Shown here in pieces: positions 24,738 to 32,715 of a stretch of DNA of 64,000 nucleotides. The notes under the pieces were generated by a model that did not search any database, was not told the DNA's origin, and saw only the letters and a program-made list of their open reading frames with translations. Both the position numbers and the translations under genes were made by a program. The stretch covers positions 1 to 64,000 of the forward strand of contig NZ_JBGQOG010000017.1 in NCBI RefSeq assembly GCF_052113705.1, in the 5' to 3' direction. The DNA is from JBGQOG01 sp052113705 (GTDB taxonomy: Bacteria > Pseudomonadota > Alphaproteobacteria > Rhodobacterales > Rhodobacteraceae). How positions within the stretch are numbered: position 1 is the first letter of the stretch; every line of letters begins with the position of its first letter.

Positions 24738-25871
24738 ATGGAAAATATCGCAGGCACCCGTTCCAGTCTGGTCTGGGCGGTCAATCTCGCGGCGGCGTTT
24801 CTGGTGATCCTCTGGACGATCCCCACCTTCGGCCTTCTCGTCTCCTCGTTCCGCGACCGCGACCAGATCGCCACCTCCGGCTGGTGGCAGGCGGGCAGCG
24901 CCTCAACCGCCTCGGCCTTTGTGCGCGCGGGCAGTGCCGCCGATCAGCAGCCCGAGGGGGATGGCTTTGTCATCACCGGCAGCGCGCTCAGCGGCGGTCA
25001 GAGCCTCAAGGCCTGGGGCACCAATTCGCGCAGCCCTGAGGAATTCGCCCCCGGCGATACCGCAGCGTTGAAGGACGGGCAGACGCTGACCGTGGCCGCC
25101 GATGGCAGCTACCGGCTGACCTCGCCCACCGAATTCACCGAGAGCCGGGGGATGCGGATTTTTGTCACCACCAGCACGCCGCCGCGTTTCACCACGGAAA
25201 ACTACGGCCGGGTGTTTGGGGCAGAGGGGCTGGGCCGCGCTTTTCTCAACACCTTCACGGTGACGATCCCGGCGACGGTGATCCCGATCCTGATCGCCGC
25301 TTTCGCCGCTTATGCCTTGGCATGGATGGATTTTCCGGGGCGGGCGCTGCTCATTGCCTGCGTCGTCGGGCTGCTGGTCGTGCCCCTACAGCTGGCGCTG
25401 ATCCCGCTTTTGAAGCTGCACAACGACATCGGTCTGGGCAAAGGCTATATGGGGATCTGGCTGGCGCATACCGGCTTTGGCCTGCCGCTCGCCATCTACT
25501 TGCTGCGCAATTACATGGTGGGCCTGCCGAAGGAAATCATCGAAAGCGCGCGGGTGGATGGCGCGACGGAGTTCGACATTTTCCGCCGCATCATCCTGCC
25601 GCTGTCGTTCCCGGCGCTGGCGTCTTTCGCGATTTTCCAGTTCCTCTGGGTCTGGAACGACCTTCTGGTGGCAACGGTTTTCCTCGGCAACAGCCGCGAT
25701 CAGCTGGTGATGACCGGCGTGCTGCGTGAGCTGTTGGGCAGTCGCGGCGGCGATTGGGAAATCCTTGCGGCCTCGGCCTTCATTTCGATTGCGGTCCCGT
25801 TGATCGTTTTCTTCTCGATGCAAAAATATCTGGTGCGCGGCCTGTTGGCCGGCTCGGTTAAAGGTGGCTAA
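24738..25871 (+). CDS. aglG: Alpha-glucoside ABC transporter, permease AglG
   Basis: MalG-type permease of 377 residues. After helix 1 (~14-35) there is a ~110-residue periplasmic insertion rich in Ser/Ala/Gly, which makes it longer than most MalG proteins (~280) but is usual for AglG. The EAA loop ESARVDGATEFDIFRRIILPLSFP is near residue 270. ATG 24738 is chosen for the GAGGGAGA upstream; a start at 24711 inside aglF is possible. The stop overlaps the region just before aglA. Confidence 0.9.
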   Translation: MENIAGTRSSLVWAVNLAAAFLVILWTIPTFGLLVSSFRDRDQIATSGWWQAGSASTASAFVRAGSAADQQPEGDGFVITGSALSGGQSLKAWGTNSRSPEEFAPGDTAALKDGQTLTVAADGSYRLTSPTEFTESRGMRIFVTTSTPPRFTTENYGRVFGAEGLGRAFLNTFTVTIPATVIPILIAAFAAYALAWMDFPGRALLIACVVGLLVVPLQLALIPLLKLHNDIGLGKGYMGIWLAHTGFGLPLAIYLLRNYMVGLPKEIIESARVDGATEFDIFRRIILPLSFPALASFAIFQFLWVWNDLLVATVFLGNSRDQLVMTGVLRELLGSRGGDWEILAASAFISIAVPLIVFFSMQKYLVRGLLAGSVKGG

Positions 25872-25875
25872 TTCT

Positions 25876-27510
25876 ATGAATGTTATGAAAAAAGATCCGA
25901 ATTGGTGGCGTGGTGCGGTGATCTATCAGATCTACCCGCGCTCCTATCAGGACAGCAATGGCGACGGGATCGGCGACCTTCTGGGCATCGTCCGCCGCCT
26001 GCCGCATGTGGCCAGCCTTGGTGCCGATGCGATCTGGATCTCGCCTTTCTTCACCTCGCCGATGAAGGATTTCGGCTATGACGTCAGCGATTATTGCGAC
26101 GTTGACCCGATGTTCGGCCAGTTGTCCGATTTCGATCAGGTGATCGCCACCGCCCATGCCTTGGGGCTGAAAGTGATGATCGACCTCGTGCTCAGCCACA
26201 CCTCGGACCAGCATCCCTGGTTCAAGGAAAGCCGCGACGGGCGCGAGAATGCCAAGGCCGATTGGTATGTCTGGTCGGACCCGAAACCCGATGGCACGCC
26301 GCCGAACAACTGGCTGTCGATCTTTGGCGGCTCGGGCTGGCAATGGGACGCCCGGCGCGAGCAATATTACATGCATAACTTCCTGGTCTCGCAGCCGGAT
26401 CTGAACTTCCACAATCCGGCGGTGCAGGAAGAATTGCTCAACGTGGCCCGCTTCTGGCTGGAGCGGGGGGTCGACGGCTTCCGCCTCGACACGATCAATT
26501 TCTACATGCACGACGAGGCCCTGCGCAACAATCCTGCCCTGCCGCCGGAAGAGCGTAATGACAGCACCGCGCCGAAGGTGAACCCCTATAACCACCAGCG
26601 GCATATTTACGACAAGAACCACCCGAAGAACGTTGAATTTCTTCGCAAACTCCGCACGCTGATGAATGGCTACAACGCCGCCGCCGTGGGCGAGATCGGC
26701 GACAGCCAGCGCGGGCTGGAGATCCTCGGGGAATATACCTCGGGCGATGACAAGATGCAGATGTCCTATGCGTTTGAGCTGTTGTCCGGCCATGCGCCGC
26801 TGGCCGCCAGCTTTATCGCCGAGACCTTCCGCAAGGTGGACAGCGTGGCGCCGGAAGGCTGGGCCTGCTGGGCCTATTCCAACCATGACGTGGTGCGCCA
26901 CATCACGCGCTGGGGTCTTAATCCCGCATCGTCAAGGATTTACACGCTTCTTCTCATGTGTCTGCGCGGCTCGGTCTGCATCTATCAGGGCGAGGAGTTG
27001 GGCCTGCCGGAGGCGGAAATTGCCTATGAGGACCTGCAAGACCCCTATGGCAAGGAGTTCTGGCCGGAGTTCAAGGGCCGCGACGGCTGCCGCACGCCGA
27101 TGGTCTGGGAGCGGGATGCGGCCTATGGCGGTTTCTCCGCCGCGCGGCCCTGGCTGCCGGTGCCCTCGGTCCACCATTATCTGGCGGCGGATGTGGCCGA
27201 GCATGACCATGCCTCGCTCGTGCATTACTACCGCCGCGCCATCGCCTTCCGCCGTCATCATCTGGCGCTCAGGGGCGGCGCGATGACCGAGATCCATGCC
27301 GAAGGCGACGTGCTCAGCTTCCGCCGGATTGAGGGCGGGGAGGAGATTTTCTGCGTTTTCAACCTCTCGGATCATCCGGTCAGCACCACGGTGCCGGCCG
27401 GGCATTGGGTGACCATTGGCGGCGAATTGGGCTCGAGCCGTCCCAATCCCGACCACACGCTGAACCTGGGCCCCTGGCAGCCCAGCATCATGCTCTTGGA
27501 CAAAGGCTAA
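25876..27510 (+). CDS. aglA: GH13 alpha-glucosidase
   Basis: Cytoplasmic alpha-glucosidase of 544 residues that hydrolyses imported sucrose, maltose or trehalose-type alpha-glucosides. GH13 conserved regions are present: VIYQIYPRSYQDSNGDGIGDL at the start, DLVLSHTS, GFRLDTINF (catalytic nucleophile Asp), AVGEIGD (acid/base Glu) and YSNHDVVRH (third Asp; variant of the usual NHD). ATG 25876 has AAAGGTGG upstream; GTG 25864 and ATG 25885 are alternatives. There is no signal peptide, consistent with intake of intact disaccharides by AglEFGK. Confidence 0.93.
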   Translation: MNVMKKDPNWWRGAVIYQIYPRSYQDSNGDGIGDLLGIVRRLPHVASLGADAIWISPFFTSPMKDFGYDVSDYCDVDPMFGQLSDFDQVIATAHALGLKVMIDLVLSHTSDQHPWFKESRDGRENAKADWYVWSDPKPDGTPPNNWLSIFGGSGWQWDARREQYYMHNFLVSQPDLNFHNPAVQEELLNVARFWLERGVDGFRLDTINFYMHDEALRNNPALPPEERNDSTAPKVNPYNHQRHIYDKNHPKNVEFLRKLRTLMNGYNAAAVGEIGDSQRGLEILGEYTSGDDKMQMSYAFELLSGHAPLAASFIAETFRKVDSVAPEGWACWAYSNHDVVRHITRWGLNPASSRIYTLLLMCLRGSVCIYQGEELGLPEAEIAYEDLQDPYGKEFWPEFKGRDGCRTPMVWERDAAYGGFSAARPWLPVPSVHHYLAADVAEHDHASLVHYYRRAIAFRRHHLALRGGAMTEIHAEGDVLSFRRIEGGEEIFCVFNLSDHPVSTTVPAGHWVTIGGELGSSRPNPDHTLNLGPWQPSIMLLDKG

Positions 27511-27520
27511 GGGGGGAACC

Positions 27521-28609
27521 ATGGCCGATCTGAAACTGACGGGCATTACAAAGGCTTATGGCGAGGTCCGCGTGTTGCGCGACATTGATCTCGACATCAA
27601 GGCGGGCGAGTTGATCGTTTTCGTCGGGCCCTCGGGCTGCGGTAAATCCACCCTCCTGCGGATGATCGCGGGGCTGGAGCGGATCTCTGGCGGCACGCTG
27701 GAGATTGACGGCGCGCGGATGAACGATGTGCCGCCCGCGCAGCGCGGCATTGCGATGGTGTTCCAAAGCTATGCGCTCTACCCGCATATGACGGTGCGCG
27801 ACAACATGGCCTTCGCGCTGAAAATCGCGAAGAAAAGCCCGGAAGAGATTGAAAAGGCCGTGGATAATGCCGCCCGCATTCTCCAGCTGACCCCCTATCT
27901 CGACCGCCTGCCAAAGGCGCTTTCGGGCGGGCAGCGGCAGCGGGTGGCCATTGGCCGCGCCATTGTGCGCGACCCCAAGGTCTATCTCTTTGATGAGCCG
28001 CTGTCGAACCTCGATGCGGCGTTGCGGGTCGCCACGCGGATCGAGATCGCGCAGCTGAAAGAGCAGATGCCCGACCGCACGATGATCTATGTGACGCATG
28101 ATCAGGTCGAGGCGATGACACTGGCCAGCCGGATCGTGGTGCTGGCGGGGGGCGGTATCGCGCAGGTCGGCACGCCGCTCGAGCTTTATGAACGGCCCCG
28201 GAATGAGTTCGTGGCGCAGTTCATCGGCAGCCCCTCGATGAACCTTCTGTCGGGCGAGATCACCGCCACCGGCGCGATGACCACGGTGAAACTTGACGGC
28301 GGCGGTGTCGCCGGGGTGGCGATTCCCACCACGCGCGAAGACATGGGGCTGCGGGTCAATCTCGGGGTGCGGCCGGAGGATCTGGTGCCGACCGAGGGTG
28401 CCGCGCTCTTCACCGGCAAGGTGGATATCGTCGAGGCTCTGGGCGAGGTGACGCTGCTCTATTTCGCGCCCGAGGGGGATGTGGAAACCGGGGTTGTGGC
28501 GAAACTGCCGGGGATTCACCGCGACATCCGCCATTCCACCGTGAAACTGGCGGCGGACCCGGCCAAGCTGCATCTCTTCCACGAGGGACGCTCGCTTCTT
28601 TACCGCTGA
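27521..28609 (+). CDS. aglK: Alpha-glucoside ABC transporter, ATPase AglK
   Basis: MalK/UgpC-type ATPase of 362 residues. Walker A GPSGCGKST is at 36-44, signature LSGGQRQ near 135, Walker B YLFDEP, switch His in VTHDQVEAM, and a C-terminal TOBE/regulatory domain. It starts 10 bases after aglA with GGGGGGAA upstream and closes the aglEFGAK operon. Confidence 0.93.
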   Translation: MADLKLTGITKAYGEVRVLRDIDLDIKAGELIVFVGPSGCGKSTLLRMIAGLERISGGTLEIDGARMNDVPPAQRGIAMVFQSYALYPHMTVRDNMAFALKIAKKSPEEIEKAVDNAARILQLTPYLDRLPKALSGGQRQRVAIGRAIVRDPKVYLFDEPLSNLDAALRVATRIEIAQLKEQMPDRTMIYVTHDQVEAMTLASRIVVLAGGGIAQVGTPLELYERPRNEFVAQFIGSPSMNLLSGEITATGAMTTVKLDGGGVAGVAIPTTREDMGLRVNLGVRPEDLVPTEGAALFTGKVDIVEALGEVTLLYFAPEGDVETGVVAKLPGIHRDIRHSTVKLAADPAKLHLFHEGRSLLYR

Positions 28610-28703
28610 TGTCGTTTTTTCGTTCCATATGACGCAATCGACCCAATTGCCCCCTGCGGGAGCGGTTAGAAATGGGCCAGAGGCAGTTGCGGAGGGCGGC
28701 ATC

Positions 28704-30248
28704 ATGGACGAAGTGGCGACAGGGCGGCGGGCACGCGGCGGCGGCGGGGCGGCACGGCGGGCCGAGCGCACGGCGGTCAAGCATGAGTTCACCCGCTATA
28801 TCGAGCGCAACATCCCCAATCTCGAGATCCTGAACGAAGAGGCATTGGCGATCATCGAAGCCAATGCCGAAACCGTTCTGGCCGAGATCGGGGTGAATTT
28901 TGTCGACAATCCTGTGGGTCTGCAGCGCTGGCGCGATGCCGGGGCCGATGTGCAGGGCGAGCGGGTGCGCATCCCGCGCGGCCTCGCGCGCCAGCTTTGC
29001 GCAACCGCGCCTTCGACCATCATCCAGCACGCCCGCAATCCTGAGCGCAACGTGGTGATCGGGGGTAAAAACCTCGTGCTGGCACCGGTTTACGGGCCGC
29101 CCTTCGTGCGCGATCTGGAAGGCGGGCGCCGCTACGCCACCATCGCCGATTTCCGCAATTTCGTGAAACTCGGCCAATCGTCGAAATGGCTGCACCATTC
29201 CGGTGGCACGGTCTGCGAACCGACCGATGTCGCGGTGAACAAGCGCCATCTCGACATGCTGCACGCGCATATGACGTTGTCGGACAAACCCTATATGGGC
29301 TCGGTCACCGAGAAATCGCGGGCGGTGGATTCGGTCGAGATGTCGAAAATTCTCTTTGGCGACAAGTTCGTCGATGAGAACACGGTGATGACCTCGCTGA
29401 TCAACATCAACTCGCCGCTGACCTTTGACAGCATCATGATGGACGCGCTCGAGGTCTATGCCGCCGCCAATCAGGCCTGCATCATCTCGCCCTTCATCGT
29501 CGGCGGCGCGATGGCCCCGGTGACGGTGGCGGGCACGCTGACGCAGGTGCTGGCCGAGGTTCTGGCGGGCGTCGCCTACAGCCAGCTGATCCGCCCGGGT
29601 GCCCCGGTGATCTTTGGCGCTTTCGTGACCTCGATCGACATGAACTCCGGCGCGCCGACCTTTGGCACGCCCGAAGCCGCGCAGATCACCCTTGGCGCTG
29701 GCCAGCTGGCCCGCCGGCTCGGGCTGCCCTACCGCTCGGCGGGCTCGTTCTGCGGCTCGAAACTCCCCGATGCGCAGGCGGCCTATGAAACCGCCAACAG
29801 CCTGAACATCGGCCTGCTCTCGGGCGTCAACTTCATGCTGCATGCCTGTGGCTGGCTGGAAGGGGGCCTCGTCTCCTCCTATGAGAAATACGTCATGGAT
29901 GCCGATCAGCTCGGCGTGCTGCACCGCATCGCGGGCGGCATCGACATGAGCGAAAACGGCCAGGCGATGAATGCGATCCGCGAGGTCGGCCCCGGCGGCC
30001 ATTACCTGGGCTGCGAGCACACGCAGGGCAATTTCAAGCAGGCGTTCTGGCGCACCGAAGTCTTTGACTACAAACCCTTCGAGACCTGGGATGAAGAGGG
30101 CGCGCGTGACACGGTTGCCCTCGCACAGGCCAGGGTCAAGAAGATCCTCGGCGATTATGAGGCCCCGCCAATCGATCCCGGCGTGCACGAGGCGCTCAAC
30201 GACTATGTCGCCCGTAAAAAGGCCGCCGTCCCCGACGCCTTCCTCTGA
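28704..30248 (+). CDS. Trimethylamine methyltransferase (MttB) family protein, non-pyrrolysine
   Basis: A 514-residue MttB/COG5598 TIM-barrel methyltransferase that transfers a methyl group from a quaternary or tertiary amine to a corrinoid protein. The reading frame has no internal TAG, so it belongs to the Pyl-lacking branch, which includes glycine betaine methyltransferase MtgB. Blocks such as NFMLHACGWLEGGLVSSYEKYVMDADQLG are typical. ATG 28704 follows GGAGGG; the preceding in-frame ATG (28629) adds a poor leader. The N-terminus (residues 8-25) is Gly/Arg-rich. No corrinoid protein or activase is adjacent, so the substrate and partner are unknown. Confidence 0.85.
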   Translation: MDEVATGRRARGGGGAARRAERTAVKHEFTRYIERNIPNLEILNEEALAIIEANAETVLAEIGVNFVDNPVGLQRWRDAGADVQGERVRIPRGLARQLCATAPSTIIQHARNPERNVVIGGKNLVLAPVYGPPFVRDLEGGRRYATIADFRNFVKLGQSSKWLHHSGGTVCEPTDVAVNKRHLDMLHAHMTLSDKPYMGSVTEKSRAVDSVEMSKILFGDKFVDENTVMTSLININSPLTFDSIMMDALEVYAAANQACIISPFIVGGAMAPVTVAGTLTQVLAEVLAGVAYSQLIRPGAPVIFGAFVTSIDMNSGAPTFGTPEAAQITLGAGQLARRLGLPYRSAGSFCGSKLPDAQAAYETANSLNIGLLSGVNFMLHACGWLEGGLVSSYEKYVMDADQLGVLHRIAGGIDMSENGQAMNAIREVGPGGHYLGCEHTQGNFKQAFWRTEVFDYKPFETWDEEGARDTVALAQARVKKILGDYEAPPIDPGVHEALNDYVARKKAAVPDAFL

Positions 30249-30266
30249 AAGAGCCGCAAAAACATC

Positions 30267-30327
30267 GGGGGGCGCCGCGCGGCGCCCCCCATTGCTTCGT
30301 TCTAAATATCCCCGCCGGAGGCTTCCG
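30267..30327. terminator. 24-base perfect GC palindrome plus repeat half-site
   Basis: 30267-30290 is a perfect 24-base palindrome made only of G and C (six G at the left end, six C at the right). It is followed by TTGCTTCGTTCTAAATATCC, the right arm of the dispersed repeat, with no matching left arm. It lies between the convergent MttB-like gene and the CBS-protein gene, so it could terminate transcription from both sides. Confidence 0.6.
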
Positions 30328-30381
30328 CAGAGGCCAAAGGCGCGGCCACCAGAATAGCCCCCCCGGCGCCAAACCCGCCCC

Positions 30382-31686
30382 TTACAGCGGCCGGATCTTC
30401 ACCCGCGTCAGCCGGTTCTCCTTGCGCACCATCACCTCGAAACGGAAACCGTGGAACAGGAAAACCTGCCCTTCGGTCGGGATCATCTGCGCTTCATGGA
30501 TCACAAGCCCGGCGATGGTATTGGCTTCATCATCGGGCAGCTGCCAATCCATCATCCGGTTCAGGTCGCGGATGGTCATCGCCCCATCCACCAGATAATC
30601 GCCGGTCTCGGTCTTGTTCAGCGCCGCAGGCGCGGCCAGATCGAACTCATCGGTGATTTCGCCGACGATCTCCTCGATGATATCCTCGAGCGTGATCAGA
30701 CCCTTCAGATCGCCATATTCATCCACCACCAGCGCGAAATGGGTGCGCCGTTTCAGGAACTCGCGCATCTGCTCGTCCAGCGGCGTGGTTTCGGGCACGA
30801 AATAGGGCTTCATCGCCACCTGCAACACGTCGAGATCATTGACGCTTTCCAAGGTGCCATCGCCACCGCGCAGCACCTTTTCCACCGCCCGCAACAGATC
30901 CTTGGAATGCAGCACGCCCACCACATTCTCGCGCTCGCCCTTGAAGAGCGGCAGCCGCGTGTGCGGTGAGGCAAGGACAGCGGTCAGGATCGCATCCGGT
31001 CCCGCCTCGGCATCCAGCATCTCGATCTGGCTGCGGTGGCGCATGATCTCATCCACCGTGCGGTTGCCGAGGTCGAGCGCGCCCAACAGACGGTCGCGGT
31101 CCTCTTTGTGAACCGTGCCCTCCTGCGTGCCGATCGCCAGCGCGCCCGCAATCTCATCATGCACGGTGAACATCGCCGAGCCGGGATCGGTGCGCACACC
31201 GAAGAGGTAGAGGATCCCGCGCACGATCAGCCGCACCACGCTGACCACCGGCGCCAGCACGAAGGTCAGAATCCGGATCGGGCGGGCGACATGGCTGGCC
31301 GCCTGTTCGGGATTGGTGATCGCATAGGTCTTCGGCAGCACTTCGGAAAAGATCAGCACCAAAAGCGTCATCACCAGCGTCGCCAGCGCCACGCCGCTCT
31401 GACCAAAGACCCGGGTCATCAGCGCCGTTGCCAGCGAGGCCGAGAGGATATTGACCACGTTATTTCCAAGCAGGATGGCGCCGATCAGCCGCTCGCTGTC
31501 TTCGGTCACCGTCAGGGCGACATCGGCGCCCTTATCCCCTTTATCGGCCCGCGCGCGGAGTTTTGAGCGCGATGAGGCGGTCAGCGCCGTCTCTGAGCCG
31601 GAGAAAAAAGCGGACATCAGCAAAAGCGCCGCGATGGCGGCGGCGGTCAGCCAGAAAGCAGTGTCGAGCACGGTACCGGGTTCCAT
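30382..31686 (-). CDS. CorC/HlyC-family CBS-domain membrane protein
   Basis: A 434-residue protein with an N-terminal DUF21/CNNM-type membrane domain (helices at about 9-30, 60-82, 90-110 and 130-150, starting with SAFFSGSETALTASS), two CBS domains (~205-330) and a C-terminal CorC_HlyC domain (~350-430, LPDDEANTIAGLVIHEAQMIPTEG). This architecture is linked to Mg/Co transport. ATG 31686 is chosen for AAAAGGAA upstream; a GTG seven codons earlier is possible. The xerD stop lies 49 bases upstream on the same strand. Confidence 0.9.
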   Translation of the reverse strand: MEPGTVLDTAFWLTAAAIAALLLMSAFFSGSETALTASSRSKLRARADKGDKGADVALTVTEDSERLIGAILLGNNVVNILSASLATALMTRVFGQSGVALATLVMTLLVLIFSEVLPKTYAITNPEQAASHVARPIRILTFVLAPVVSVVRLIVRGILYLFGVRTDPGSAMFTVHDEIAGALAIGTQEGTVHKEDRDRLLGALDLGNRTVDEIMRHRSQIEMLDAEAGPDAILTAVLASPHTRLPLFKGERENVVGVLHSKDLLRAVEKVLRGGDGTLESVNDLDVLQVAMKPYFVPETTPLDEQMREFLKRRTHFALVVDEYGDLKGLITLEDIIEEIVGEITDEFDLAAPAALNKTETGDYLVDGAMTIRDLNRMMDWQLPDDEANTIAGLVIHEAQMIPTEGQVFLFHGFRFEVMVRKENRLTRVKIRPL

Positions 31687-31734
31687 GAAAATTCCTTTTC
31701 TACCCACCCGTTATGGGGGCAGGGAGGCCGCGCT

Positions 31735-32715
31735 TCAAGCGTCGCGCGCCAGCGGATGATGCGTCAGCACCAGTTCTTTCAGCCGCGCGTCGAGCACATG
31801 GGTGTAGATCTCGGTGGTTGAGAGGTCGGCATGGCCCAGCAGCGTCTGAATCGCCCGCAGATCGGCGCCGCCTTCCAGCAGATGCGTGGCAAAGGCATGG
31901 CGCAGCACATGCGGCGTGACCGCGGCCGGTGAGATGCCCGCCGCCACCGCCATATCCTTCAGCATGCCGTGGAAATGCTGCCGCGTCAGATGCCCTTCGA
32001 CGCCGGAGCCCGGAAACAGGAATTTTGACGGGGGCTGCCGTCGTTTCAGCCGGGCCTCTTCTTCGGCGGCGTCGCGGCAGGCCAGCCAGTCGGTCAGCGC
32101 CTGCCGGGCGGGGGGCGAGAGCGGCACCATCCGGTCCTTGTTGCCCTTGCCGTTGATCATCAGCATCCGGGGATCGCCCCGACAGGCATTGACCGGCAGG
32201 CCCACCAGCTCGCTCACCCGCATGCCGGTGGCATAGAGCAGTTCCATCAATGCGGTGGCGCGCAGTTTCTCGGCCGGGCCGCGCCCGAGATCGCGCGCGG
32301 CGGCCAACAGCGCCTCAACCTCCCCGAGGCTCAGGGTTTTCGGAAGACGGCGATCCTTGCCGGGGCCGGAAATGCGGATGGCGGGATTGTCGGCGCGCCA
32401 GCCCTCTTCATAGGCGAAACGGTAGAGCTGGCGGATGGACGAGAGGCGCCGCGCGCGGGTGGATTTCGACAGCCCCTCCGCCTCGCAGGAGATCAGATAG
32501 CTTTCGACGGTGTCGCGGCTGGCGCTGGCAAAGCCTGATTTGCGATGCGCCAACCAGCCCTGAAAATCAATAAGATCCCGGCCATAGCCCAGAAGCGTGT
32601 TGCGCGCGGCCCCCGCTTCGGCGGCCTGCGCTTCGAGAAATGCCGAGATCCAATGCGCGTCCGGCACCGGGTCGGATGCCGCAAGCGATGCCGGATCTGA
32701 CGGGGGGGCGTTCAT
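31735..32715 (-). CDS. xerD: Site-specific tyrosine recombinase
   Basis: Resolves chromosome dimers at dif together with XerC; 326 residues. All catalytic residues are present: R166 (TGMRVSEL), K190 (GKGNKDR), H269 and R272 (HVLRHAFATHLLEGG), H295 (LGHADLSTTEIYTHV) and Y304. The N-terminal SAM-like core-binding domain covers ~20-105. XerD is preferred over XerC from its sequence and aroK neighbourhood, not certain. Its start overlaps the stop of the upstream secreted hypothetical gene, so it is not part of a mobile element. Confidence 0.9.
   Translation of the reverse strand: MNAPPSDPASLAASDPVPDAHWISAFLEAQAAEAGAARNTLLGYGRDLIDFQGWLAHRKSGFASASRDTVESYLISCEAEGLSKSTRARRLSSIRQLYRFAYEEGWRADNPAIRISGPGKDRRLPKTLSLGEVEALLAAARDLGRGPAEKLRATALMELLYATGMRVSELVGLPVNACRGDPRMLMINGKGNKDRMVPLSPPARQALTDWLACRDAAEEEARLKRRQPPSKFLFPGSGVEGHLTRQHFHGMLKDMAVAAGISPAAVTPHVLRHAFATHLLEGGADLRAIQTLLGHADLSTTEIYTHVLDARLKELVLTHHPLARDA

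Noticed and set aside
31735..32715. Integrase of a mobile element
   Set aside because: The tyrosine recombinase is XerD-like in full and sits in a housekeeping context (beside aroK-aroB) with no att repeats or phage genes.
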